Assembly (NCBI RefSeq): GCF_035046505.1
Contig: NC_089824.1
Coordinates: 219,302,596 to 219,366,595 of the forward strand
Direction of reading: 5' to 3'
DNA from: Tiliqua scincoides
Taxonomy: Eukaryota; Chordata; Lepidosauria; Squamata; Scincidae
Length of the DNA: 64,000 nucleotides
Of this stretch, positions 42,652-52,017 are shown in pieces. The translations under genes and the position numbers were made by a program. Every line of letters starts with the position of its first letter. The first letter of the stretch is position 1. The notes below the pieces were generated by a model that was given only the letters and a program-made list of their open reading frames with translations, made no database searches and had not been told where the DNA came from.

Positions 42652-43194
42652 TTAGTGGTGCTGCTCCGAGGTTGCAAAAGGTTATTTGGCAAATCTGGAG
42701 GGGAAGGGGAAGCGATATGCATCAGACAACATGTCGTTTTTCCTCCTGTTTGGCTACATCAGGATGAGGGCAGCATTGCCCTCACTCTTAATTGGCTTTG
42801 TAAGAATGCCAGACCAGCCAATCAGATCTGGCTTACAGACAAGGTCTGGCTTACAGACAGGTCAGCCAATCAGATCAGGATTACAAACAAGTAGCAAAGA
42901 AGGGGCAAACAAGATGAAGCCCTTCGCCTCTGCCACAAGGTGTATGTATCCCTTTCATACTGAACATGTTCTAAGACTGTGTTTTTTAAAGAGATTTTTT
43001 TAAAGAGTATTTATTGTTGACATGCAATGGTATTTGTCAGCACTGTGTAGTTGACATACAGTGGTATTTACTTCTGACAATATCTGTAAGGGCGGCACGA
43101 AATGACATTGGTGTTTGACACACAAATAGCTTATGAGATTTAGATTTAACAACTGCTAAATTGAAAAAAAAAAGAATCAAGCTATGTCGATTGA
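42652..43194. other. Intronic; short tandem segment near 42815-42890
   Basis: 'agccaatcagatctggctta' and its variants repeat imperfectly two to three times. No gene. Confidence 0.5.
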
Positions 43195-44383
43195 GATTGA
43201 GAACTGGATTGAGAACTGGTTGGAGGCCAGGAAGCAGAGAGTGGGTGTCAATGGGCAATTTTCACAATGGAGAGAGGTGAAAAGCGGTGTGCCCCAAGGA
43301 TCTGTCCTGGGTGCTTTTCAACCTCTTCATAAATGACCTGGAGACAGGGTTGAGCAGTGAAGTGGCTAAGTTTGCAGATGACACCAAACTTTTCCGAGTG
43401 GTGAAGACCAGAAGTGATTTGAAGAGCTCCAGAAGGATCTCTCCAGACTGGCAGAATGGGCAGCAAAATGGCAGATGCGCTTCAATGTCAGTAAGTGTAA
43501 AGTCATGCACATTGGGGCAAAAAATCAAAACTTTAGATATAGGCTGATGGGTTCTGAGCTGTCTGTGACAGATCAGGAGAGAGAGCTTGGGGTGGTGGTG
43601 GACAGGTCGATGAAAGTGTCGACCCAATGTGCGGCGGCAGTGAAGAAGGCCAATTCTATGCTTGGGATCATTAGGAAGGGTATTGAGAACAAAACGGTTA
43701 GTATTATAATGCCGTTGTACAAATCTATGGTAAGGCCACACCTGGAGTATTGTGTCCAGTTCTGGTCGCCGCATCTCAAAAAAGACATAGTGGAAATGGA
43801 AAAGGTGCAAAAGAGAGCGACTAAGATGATTACGGGGCTGGGGCACCTTCCTTATGAGGAAAGGCTACGGCCTTTGGGCCTCTTCAGCCTAGAAAAGAGA
43901 AGCTTGAGGGGGGACATGATTGAGACATACAAAATTATGCAGGGGATGGACAGAGTGGATAGGGAGATGCTCTTTACACTCTCACATAATACCAGAACCA
44001 GGGGACATCCACTAAAATTGAGTGTTGGGCGGGTTAGGACAGACAAAAGAAAATATTTCTTTACTCAGCGTGTGGTCGGTCTGTGGAACTCCTTGCCACA
44101 GGATGTGGTGCTGGCATCTAACCTAGACGCCTTTAAAAGGGGATTGGACGAGTTTCTGGAGGAAAAATCCATTATGGGGTACAAGCCATGATGTGTATGC
44201 GCAACCTCCTGATTTTAGGAATGGGTTAAGTCAGAATGCCAGATGTAGGGGAGAGCACCAGGATGAGGTCTCTTGTTATCTGGTGTGCTCCCTGGGGCAT
44301 TTGGTGGGCCGCTGTGAGATACAGGAAGCTGGACTAGATGGGCCTATGGCCTGATCCAGTGGGGCTGTTCTTATGTTCTTATG
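43195..44383 (+). mobile_element. CR1 LINE 3' third, intronic, sense to host gene
   Basis: From the RT palm ('[16 protein letters not shown]' region, '[20 protein letters not shown]', FADD) through an intact 238-codon C-terminal frame (43475-44191: 'FNVSKCKVMHIGAKNQNFRY', '[20 protein letters not shown]', 'NSLPQDVVLASNLDAFKRG') to the 3' UTR and the TTCTTATGTTCTTATG tail. A one-base deletion near 43420 shifts the upstream frame. 5'-truncated at about 43195. It supplies the part that the copy at 24685-26913 lacks. Confidence 0.93.
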
Positions 44384-44997
44384 TCGCTAAACCTAAATCA
44401 CTTGAATTTTCAGCTTTGAAGGAAAATTGGTGCTACCCATGGATTGGCAGTAGGCCCAGGACAAATGAAAGGAAGTACTTATAATGCATAATAAACTTTA
44501 GAGGCTCATCACAAGATGTGATGGTTTTAGGTGACTTTATAAAGGGATGTGACAAATTCATGGTGTTGCCAACCCTGACTGAGACTATGCCCTAGGGATT
44601 TGTTCCTCCCCCCCCCCACATGACATCATGTTATTGAACCAAGGACACCCTGTTGAAATCTCCAGGATTGCTATCAGTCAGCTGAACATTGATGCAAATT
44701 CTTGGAGACTTCACACTAGTCCTGGAGGGTTAGCTACCCTAATGGGAGAGGGCTTTCCATTTGTCATGATGATACTAAATGACATCTCCATGCACAGAGA
44801 TGGCCTCCCTCTGAATACAAGTTGCTGTGGACGAGCCATAGTACATGGCTATTTCATGTCCTATTAGAAGTTTCTCAGACGTGCCTGTCTTTCCTTGGCT
44901 GGAACTGTTCTAGATGGTCTTTTGATCCAGTCTAGTACATTTGATCTTGTGAATGCTCTCCTACCTGTGTTTTGTTTTCTTTTCTTTCCAACACCAG
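44384..44997. other. Intronic, no gene seen
   Basis: Unassigned sequence between the CR1 tail and the second coding exon. Confidence 0.5.
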
Positions 44998-45120
44998 GCA
45001 CAAGAGATCAACTTTCTGATCTCCTTCCAGAGAAATGCTAAAGGTGCTGTGAGGCTGGAGGTCTTCCTCCCACCCAGGAGGAATCTGGCAAGGCTATCAG
45101 ATTGCATGGATACTGTCCAG
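44998..45120 (+). CDS. Unrecognised host gene, second coding exon
   Basis: 123 bp, phase 0 at both ends. The acceptor is a long C/T tract ending 'ttctttccaacaccag' and the donor is CAG|gtatgt. It codes 41 residues ('AQEINFLISFQRNAKGAVRL', 'EVFLPPRRNLARLSD') that continue the helical end of the previous exon. A length divisible by three with clean consensus sites and no stop supports a working exon. The preceding intron (about 4.7 kb) contains SINE, hAT, Harbinger-like and CR1 insertions. Confidence 0.78.
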
Positions 45121-45639
45121 GTATGTTGGGTGCACCAATGCTCGCGCAAAGCCAGGCCTCTTCTCTTTGAGTCTGGTTCCAAAAGGAGAGAGTGGCTGGA
45201 CGGACAGAAACACAGCATAAGTGTGCATTCCTCCTACATGAGACAGCCAAAAAACCACATGATGGACCACAGAGGATGGTTTAACAGTATCCTGAGATTT
45301 CTGCTGCTCTTTACTAACAATGGAGCAAAGGCCACTGGCTTGAATCAATTTGGGAAAGGATTAAATCATGGTGGGTGGATCTGTCAATGGCAATTAATTG
45401 TGAGAGCTAATGAAAGGAACTTCTAGCAGACATTTTAGAGCACAAGAAGCTGGTGTATTTGGAAACAGCACGTTGCGTCACTTGTGATATTTCCTGCGGC
45501 ACCGCCCCCTCTGGCTATGCTACTGAGTGAGCAGATTATAGTGACATGGTACTGTACTGAATGCCCTCGGTTACCTGCACAAAGGAATAATCTTAGCTCC
45601 TGCTCCTCATGTAACGAGACTGCTGTAACAAGACGAATG

Positions 45640-45835
45640 GTTTGCAGGTGTGCCACAGGAGTTTGGGGGAGGGTCTTTTATTAGTAGGGCCATTGGGGGA
45701 TGTGAGCCCCTGCACTGGCAGCTCAGTGTACCTTGTCAATTGTCAAAGAAGTGATGGTGTGCCCTGAAAATTTTAGTGCCTTGCCAGTGTGCAGTGAGAT
45801 GAAAAAGGTTGAAAATCTCCAGGTTAGCAACCCAG
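45640..45835 (+). mobile_element. hAT-like element ('gtgtgcc' family), intronic
   Basis: 'tgcaggtgtgccacaggagt' to 'gatgaaaaaggttgaaaatc'. Shares the 'ccttgtcaattgtcaaaga' stretch with 18972-19058 and its first part with 49368-49450. Confidence 0.65.
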
Positions 45836-45862
45836 GCTCAAATTAAGTGTTGTGTGTGTGTT

Positions 45863-46133
45863 GTTGGCAACCTTCAGTCTCGAAAGACTCTGGTATCGCG
45901 CTCTGAATGGTGGTTCTGGAACAGCGTTTAGTGTGGCTGAAAAGGCTGATTCGGGAGTGACAATCCCTTCCACACTGGGAGCAAGTGCAGTCTGTCCCTG
46001 GTCTGTCTCCCTGGCTACAGGTCTTCCTTCTTTGCCTCTTTGCTTCAGTCTGTTGCCCAAGTGTCTCTTCAAATTGGGAAAGGCCATGCTGCACAGCCTG
46101 CCTCCAAGCAGGCCGCTCAGAGGCCAGGGTTTC
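45863..46133 (-). mobile_element. Partner LINE 3' end, intronic
   Basis: Minus strand: from 'ccctggcctctgagcggcct' (coding 'LASERPAWRQAVQHGLSQF'-like) through the Cys-rich end 'CTCSQCGRDCHSRI', the 3' UTR, and the tail AGAGTCTTTCGAGACTG, AAGGTTGCCAAC. This copy keeps the TTCG loop seen in the 5S SINEs. 5'-truncated. Confidence 0.85.
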
Positions 46134-46382
46134 TCATCTATATGTGTTTTATGGTATAATTCTTTGACAGTCCCTGGTTGAAAGGATCTTGAATTGTTAG
46201 AAAGCATTCTAAAAGCTAAACGCTAAAATTTATTTTCATTGTTTGATCTTCCAATTGCTTTCTTCGCGACTTTTCCATTTGTGAACATTATCTCCCCACA
46301 CATTTGGGCTTATTTTCTTGAATCTTTTCTAGAGCAACAAACTATCTTCTGATGTTGTTTCCATTTTTGCTTTGTTTTTCAG

Positions 46383-46445
46383 AGAGGCAGAATTGAAGAG
46401 ATCCTGGAGGATGAAAACGGGGAGATTTTTATCAGAAGGCCTTGA
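46383..46445 (+). CDS. Unrecognised host gene, last coding exon
   Basis: Acceptor 'tttgctttgtttttcag' at 46382. Codes 'RGRIEEILEDENGEIFIRRP' and a TGA at 46443-46445. The acidic 'EEILEDENG' stretch contrasts with the basic N-terminus. An AATAAA polyadenylation signal follows at 46544, giving a 3' UTR of roughly 120 bp. The preceding intron is about 1.26 kb. Confidence 0.75.
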   Translation, partial: RGRIEEILEDENGEIFIRRP

Positions 46446-46543
46446 ACCCCACATAGATAATTCAAGGGGATCAGGATAGGGATGGAGGCCAGCCAGAGAG
46501 CAAATATTTGGAGGGCTACAACTTTGCAAATTTATTGCTGTTT

Positions 46544-46549
46544 AATAAA
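46544..46549 (+). promoter_or_regulatory. Polyadenylation signal of the host gene
   Basis: AATAAA 99 bp after the stop codon, followed within 40 bp by a G/T-containing stretch. Position and strand fit the gene ending at 46445. Confidence 0.6.
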
Positions 46550-47382
46550 TGAGGTGGATTCTCACCAGGAGTTGCCCAGCACGTGTTGCAGCTCTGCCTT
46601 TCAGATAAACATGTGGCACTATGGCTGGAGCATTGTGCTTGAAGATGGCAAGTAGAGAGTCAACTCCCATGAAGCTCACCAGGTAGCCCTAGGAACATGA
46701 CTGGCTGTCCACCCTAGCCTGCTGGGCTGTTGTGAGGATAAACATGGTGCCATTGCATGTGTTTGCAGTTCTGTTATACAGTCCACTAGCAGTTTCTCCA
46801 TTTCTTAAACCACACCAGAAACGGCTGATATACTGCATCTCTTTGGGATTCTCTGACTTCCCAATTTTGGCCTGGGAAATTCAGCAGTCCCTTGTAGCTG
46901 CCACCATAAGTGCCTCCTCCAGGAAAACCCTGAAGTGATGTTATGACGCTATGTGACATCACGACATCTCTGCCCCAGGCATCAGGGCCTCTAGGTATTC
47001 CACTGGGTACATGCTAAGCAAACCACTTTGTGTTGGGAAAGGTGCCTGCATATCCTTTTTTTCCTCCCCAACATGTATGCACTGCAGAGCCAAACTGCAG
47101 GGAGCCCCAATGACCCCCTGGCTCTCCAGTGCTGTGGGTTATGCATTGTGAAAACAGGCACAAGGGCACTCCATGCATGTGGTAGAGAAGCAGGTACAGG
47201 CCAACGATTCCTTGTGTACCCACTTCCACTGAAACAGGTGAGTGCTGGAAACTGGAGTTCTGCATTTCACCAGACAAGAATTCCCAGGATTATTTGATGG
47301 AAGCAGTTGCAGTTAAACTGGTATACGTCAAGCTTGTAGGGTAGTGTAGTATTCTTGATATTTTAAATGGGTTCCTAGTCAC
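46550..47382. other. No gene seen
   Basis: Downstream of the host gene; unassigned. Confidence 0.4.
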
Positions 47383-47385
47383 TAA

Positions 47386-47475
47386 GGCTACAATTCTATC
47401 CACACTTACTTGGGAGTAAGCTCCATTGATTATAATGGGACTTACTTCTGAGTAGACACACTTAGGATTGGGCTC
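47386..47475. mobile_element. Short Harbinger-like MITE, TAA target duplication
   Basis: 90-bp near-palindrome: 'ggctacaattctatccacac' at the left, 'acttaggattgggctc' at the right, with inner arms 'gggagtaagctccatt' and 'aatgggacttacttctgag'. TAA at 47383-47385 and 47476-47478. Relative at 57690-57783. Confidence 0.8.
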
Positions 47476-47478
47476 TAA

Positions 47479-47813
47479 GGCTTCACAGCAGCACACTGTG
47501 TCTTTTGTGCGACTTCTGTTGAGCAGTGCTGCTCCTCTGACATTTGTCGTGCTTGCTTAGCAGTGATCTTTGTGATCAGTCCTTGACCTTGTTCTGAATG
47601 ATGCAGATTGTAGGTCCTCAAATGTCTGTTTGTCTGTCATGTCTTCAGCTTGCAAAGGTTGCCTTTGCCTATGTGAAAATATGTAGAACATCTGCATTCT
47701 AATAAAGATAGCAGACCCAGCTCAGGCAGGGTGACTCCCGTGTTACTGTCTCTTGATTTGTTATTCTAATGGTGTGGGTATAGAAGTCAAAAGGCAGTTA
47801 TCTGAACTGCAAC
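47479..47813. other. No gene seen
   Basis: Unassigned sequence. Confidence 0.4.
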
Positions 47814-48021
47814 CAGTAGCACAGTTAGAGGGGGTGCAAAGCACTAAGTTTTGCAGGGAGCCTTACCGCAATGTGCAAGGGGCCCTGCCTCCTCCCCTTT
47901 GGAGCCTTCATTTTTGCTCCCATGCCTGGAATGGCTCCAAAGGGAAGGAGGCAGGGTCCCTTGCACACTGCAGTGAGGCTCCCTGCAAAAATTGGTGCTT
48001 TGCACTTTAACTATACCACTG
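47814..48021 (+). mobile_element. hAT MITE (CAGTGGCATAGCTAG family)
   Basis: Both ends present but diverged ('cagtagcacagttagagg', 'tttaactataccactg'). Flanking 8-mers actgcaac and gctgtatc match only 5 of 8, so probably an old insertion. Confidence 0.8.
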
Positions 48022-48219
48022 GCTGTATCAACCATGCTGAACTTGCAGGGATCCTGGGTGGAGTCCAAATGAAATGACTTGAAGCAGGCAAGGCAACAGG
48101 TGCCCGGAAACCAGTCTATTCTTGGTGGTAGCAAGCGGAATTTTGTGTAATAGACCAGGGATGGGAAAAGTCTACAGGACCAGGGAGAGCTCCCAAGAAA
48201 TGTAGTGCTACCTTGTCAC

Positions 48220-48412
48220 AGGTCAGAAGAACTCCACAGCTGGAGTCTTGTTCAGCATGGAGCAGGTCCTCAATCAATCCCTGGCATCCTCACATAGAAC
48301 TAAGAAAGACCCCTGCCTGTGACTCTGGAGAGCCAGTACCATTAACTGTAAAGACTGGGCTAGATGGCACAAGGTTCTGACTCGGTATAAGAGAACTTGC
48401 CATCTGCACTTC
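48220..48412 (+). mobile_element. tRNA-headed SINE (Ala-like)
   Basis: 'agcatggagcaggtcctcaa', 'tcaatccctggcatcc' (B-box-like), 'aagaaagacccctgcctgtg', 'ggttctgactcggtataaga'. Same family as 41775-42010. Confidence 0.65.
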
Positions 48413-48624
48413 TCAGCTGTGAGAAAGGGATACAGTTCTGGCTTGAACCTTTGCATGGTGGCATTGCTGAGTGGCCTCCAGGTGTACATGACATCATCTC
48501 AACAAGTTCCTTACAAGGAAATGAGGGTATTGGGTGGATTAGATTTGACAGGGAAGGGTTTTGGAGAGTCTGAGGCCAAATTTGCACTGAGGTGCTTAAT
48601 GTGGGCCTAGATTTGACTGCTTTA

Positions 48625-49078
48625 GAGCCCAATCTTGTCCTCAGCGGCACGACTCTGTGCCGCTGAGCACTGTTGCAAATGTGCCGTAACACATGTTTGC
48701 TAGCCTCACCGCTGGGCTCCCGCCCATGCTAGCCCAGCGCCAGACCGCCAAGCCAAGGCATGGTAGGTGGGGGCGGGGATAGGGGTGAGGAGGAGGCGTT
48801 CGGGGGAGGGGGAGACCAGCGAGGGTCGGGGAGGGGGGTGGGCTGGAGGTGTGCCCGGGGAAGGGAGGGAGGCAGGTCCGCGGAGCTCTGCTCCACAGGA
48901 TCCAAGTTGCTCGGGGAGGGCTCCGTGCCCTACATGAGCGCCTTTACCTTACCACCAAAAAGGTCGGCGGTAAAGTGAGTAGCCCCATTGCTGAGTAGCC
49001 CGGGGCATGCAGGATCTGGCTGCAGCCCTTCTCGGTGCCTCTGAGCCTGGGCGCCCCAGGCAGCTCAGGACTGGGCTG
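48625..49078 (+). mobile_element. Harbinger-like MITE, TTA target duplication
   Basis: 'gagcccaatcttgtcctcag' and 'cagctcaggactgggctg' between TTA (48622-48624) and TTA (49079-49081). 454 bp, GC-rich, sister to 31747-32201 (455 bp). Its internal frame is not a gene. Confidence 0.85.
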
Positions 49079-49081
49079 TTA

Positions 49082-49367
49082 GTGTGCACAAGGGGCTTGC
49101 AGGATCACAGACTTCTCATACAAAACACTCCTTGCATATAGAAAGGGAGCATGTCAGATTGAAAGGCACTATTTTGAAGCAGGAGTTGTCCCAAGAGGAG
49201 CACCATTGCGTGGTTCATTTGCAAGTCTCTTTCCAGGCTGCGGTACATTGGAAATGGGCCTTACCAGAGCACAGGGGACAACTGGCAAGGATATCAGACT
49301 AAAAAGGGCCTTGAGGCAGCTGCTCCCCACTTTCCCACCCACCATGTTTGGAAGTACTCTCTAGTCC
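49082..49367. other. No gene seen
   Basis: Unassigned sequence. Confidence 0.4.
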
Positions 49368-49450
49368 GGTGATTTTCAACTGGTGAGCCACAGCACATGG
49401 GTGTGCCTTGAAAGGTTCACAGGTGTGCCACAAGAGTTTGGGACACAGCT
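49368..49450 (+). mobile_element. hAT-like fragment ('gtgtgcc' family), left end
   Basis: 'ccggtgattttcaactggtg', 'ggttcacaggtgtgccacaa', shared with the start of 45640-45835. Confidence 0.6.
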
Positions 49451-49510
49451 GTTTGAAATCACTGAAACCCTCTTCTAGGTTCTGTGGCTCTGTTTTTAGA
49501 GTACTATCCA

Positions 49511-49571
49511 TAGTAACAAATTGTCTGTCCCTCTGCCGGCAGAGGAAGAAGAACAGGCAATTTGTTACTAT
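49511..49571. repeat. Small palindromic element (61 bp)
   Basis: 'tagtaacaaattgtctgt' at the left is inverted as 'acaggcaatttgttacta' at the right. Between them is a perfect smaller palindrome 'cctctgccggcagagg'. It looks like a very short foldback MITE next to a hAT end. Confidence 0.75.
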
Positions 49572-49575
49572 AGAC

Positions 49576-49884
49576 CAGGGATGTCAAACAAAAGGCCCGT
49601 GGCCCAAATGTGACCCCCAGAAGCAATTTATCCAGTCCCCATTATAATTGGGCTTTCCCAGCATCATAACTGGGCTCTCTCATATCTTGAAATTATGAAT
49701 AAGATTTTTATATTTTCTCTTCTGCCATTTGCAGCTCATGAGTTTCTGTGTGAGAACAAAGCACTTATTTTTGGCCATCATCTGCTTAGTGATGTCATTT
49801 CTTGATTAATGATGTCACTTCCAGCCCTCAGCAAGCATCATGAATGGTATTCAGCCCACTACATAAAATGAGTTTGACATCCTG
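49576..49884 (+). mobile_element. hAT-like element (CAGGGATGTCAAAC family)
   Basis: 'cagggatgtcaaacaaaagg' and 'aaaatgagtttgacatcctg' are inverted ends. 309 bp, non-coding. The 8-bp flanks do not match. Confidence 0.75.
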
Positions 49885-49889
49885 TTCTG

Positions 49890-50335
49890 CCAGATTCCCA
49901 CTCCAATCCTCACTTAGGGAACTTATGCCCACTCTAAGCTAATTAGCTCCCCTCTCGTCCCCCCAACAATGGCCCCAGTTCTCTACAGCAGTACTGCTAG
50001 ACTCCACCACCAGGGTAGCTTGCCTGTTTAAACTGCAGGGACCCAGTTCCTAAGGCAGCAGTCCTTCCCGGTATAGTAGCACACCTCAGCTCTCCACAGC
50101 CTGTTTGAGTAGTCCATTAGTCACAAAGTCAAAGTATCCAAGCCAAAGTCAATAAGCCAAGTCAGTCACTCTCCTCTCCAACCTGCACTCCTTCTCCAAC
50201 CTACATCCCCTTCTTGCCTCAGGTGCTCCTTATATCCCTGAGGGCCCTATTGCCTTCAAGTGGCTGCAGCTGTGCAGCACACTCTGCTGGATGCCCAGGC
50301 CTTACCCTTAAAGGGGCCACTGCTGACACCACATC
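49890..50335 (-). mobile_element. Candidate LTR fossil, minus strand
   Basis: On the minus strand: TGTGGTGTCAGCAG at the start, a TATA-like 'gggatataaggagc' about 100 bp in, then transcribed-type sequence to about 49890. The order resembles a gypsy- or ERV-type LTR. No partner LTR or internal genes are seen. Confidence 0.3.
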
Positions 50336-50986
50336 TACCTCCTCCCCAGGTCTTCCATGATTCCAATACACATCCCTGCTCTAGACAGTTGCCATAAAGA
50401 CAGAGCCACAGAACTCAGAAGAGTTTTCCAGAAGTTGGAAATGAAATCACAAGGCAAAGACCATAGAGACGACCATAGCGGTCAGTGTGCTGTGAGGGGG
50501 AAAAAAATGCTTGAAAATCAAGCTCTCTGGTTTACTTGGCTCCGGGTCCTACACAATGAATCTCCCCATCCGCCCTCATGACCAATTGATGGATAACATC
50601 TTTGAACAGCAGTCTTTAGAAAACAGAACAGACTCATGTCAGCCTGCGATTCATGTCAATGATGGATGTTTATGCTCTGGGGAAGAAACTAATGAGTTTT
50701 CATTTAAAGCATTCATATCTTTTAAAGTAATAATCTATTATCACAACTGCTTAATTACCTAGGGCACTGCACTGGATCAGATGTCACTGGATTTAATGTC
50801 ACTTTCAGCCTATCAAAGGCAAAAGTTTCAGAATGTTTTTTGTTGCATTTAATTTTTTTATGTTACTCAGAAATAATAACTGAATAATCACTGTGGCTGC
50901 CTGGGTCGCCTGCCTCAAAATTCCCCCTTGCAGTACCCATTTGAGGTCTTTACCTCCTGCATCGGTGCCATTTTCCTTATCCTTAT
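50336..50986. other. No gene seen
   Basis: Unassigned sequence. Confidence 0.4.
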
Positions 50987-51160
50987 GCTGAGTTAGACCA
51001 TTCAATGGTCCTTCCAACCCAGTATTATCTGCCCTGTTTCACAGTAGCCCTCCAAAATCTCAGGTGGGATCTTTCCTAGTTCCAGCTTCCTAGATCCGTT
51101 CTAATTGGAGTCATCAGCAAACAAACTTGAGTCCTACCACTGAGCTGTGATCCCTTCTCC
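50987..51160 (-). mobile_element. tRNA-headed SINE (Ala-like), minus strand
   Basis: Reverse: head with 'cagctcagtggtaggactca' (A box into B box region), body to 'actggcag'-like sequence, ending near 'gagttagaccattcaatggt'. Confidence 0.65.
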
Positions 51161-51674
51161 AGTTGACCTTGTCAAACTGAGCCTTGGATGCCAAAAGGGA
51201 TTTTTATGTGTGCCAATAGTTCTTCCAAGAAAAGAAAAGGGTCACTGAGGAGCACAGAAAGACTCCAGAATGAGACAAACAACCACAGCCAACGTAAACA
51301 TGGCCCAAGGCAGAGATATTCTGCATCCACTAAATCAAATGGCTTGTTCACTTTTAACACTACACCAGGCTGAACCTCCCTGGGTCAAGTAGCTTGCAAA
51401 CCATCTTCCAAAGAGGCCCTTTCAAGGGTGTGAAGAGGGGGGGGTGCCTCGTGCCTCCACATGCAACTGGCATGCCCCCTTCCACTTGCTCAAAAATCAC
51501 ATCTATCATTATTATTAAGAATATTTATATAACCACTTTTCAACAACTCCAACACATTTAGTTTGTGGATAAGTTGCTGTAGAACAAGGATGGACAAGTG
51601 AGCTAACCCAAGAACCACTCTTCACCTTTTGCTGCTATCAGCAGGAGTTGGACCACACACAGGACTTTGACCTC
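51161..51674. other. No gene seen; worn SINE tail near 51500-51560
   Basis: 'catttattatta'-type tail with 'tataaccacttttcaac' suggests a decayed minus-strand SINE end. Otherwise unassigned. Confidence 0.4.
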
Positions 51675-51741
51675 TTGCATGCCACGGTGAGGCTCCCTGC
51701 AAAACTTTGTGCTTTGCACCCCCTCTTGCTATGCCACCGCA
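51675..51741 (+). mobile_element. hAT MITE (CAGTGGCATAGCTAG family), right end only
   Basis: 'cacggtgaggctccctgcaa' to 'ctcttgctatgccaccg'. Confidence 0.75.
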
Positions 51742-51839
51742 ACAGAGGTCCTGCTCTTTAGCCCCAGGACAGACCACCAGATACAAGTCCTTGATGAGCT
51801 CACCCCACAATAGTCTTCATGCTTCCCTGCAGAGATTTG

Positions 51840-52017
51840 GGGCCCAATCCTATCCAACTTTCCACTGCTAACGCAGCTGTGCCAAGGGGATGTGTGCTAC
51901 ATCCTGTGGTAGGGAAGCAATCATGGAGGCCTCCTCAAGGTAAGGAAACATTTGTTCCCTTACCTCGGGGCTGCATTGTGGCTGCACCAGTGCTGGAAAT
52001 TTGGATGGGATTTGGAC
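51840..52017 (+). mobile_element. Harbinger-like MITE, relative of 42476-42651
   Basis: 'gggcccaatcctatccaact' and 'ggaaatttggatgggatttg' inverted ends; same length class. The flanking trinucleotide is decayed. Confidence 0.75.

Noticed and set aside
43475-44191. 238-codon frame as a host gene inside the intron
   Set aside because: It is the C-terminal part of CR1 ORF2, matching the fragment at 19096-19995 and ending in a CR1 tail.
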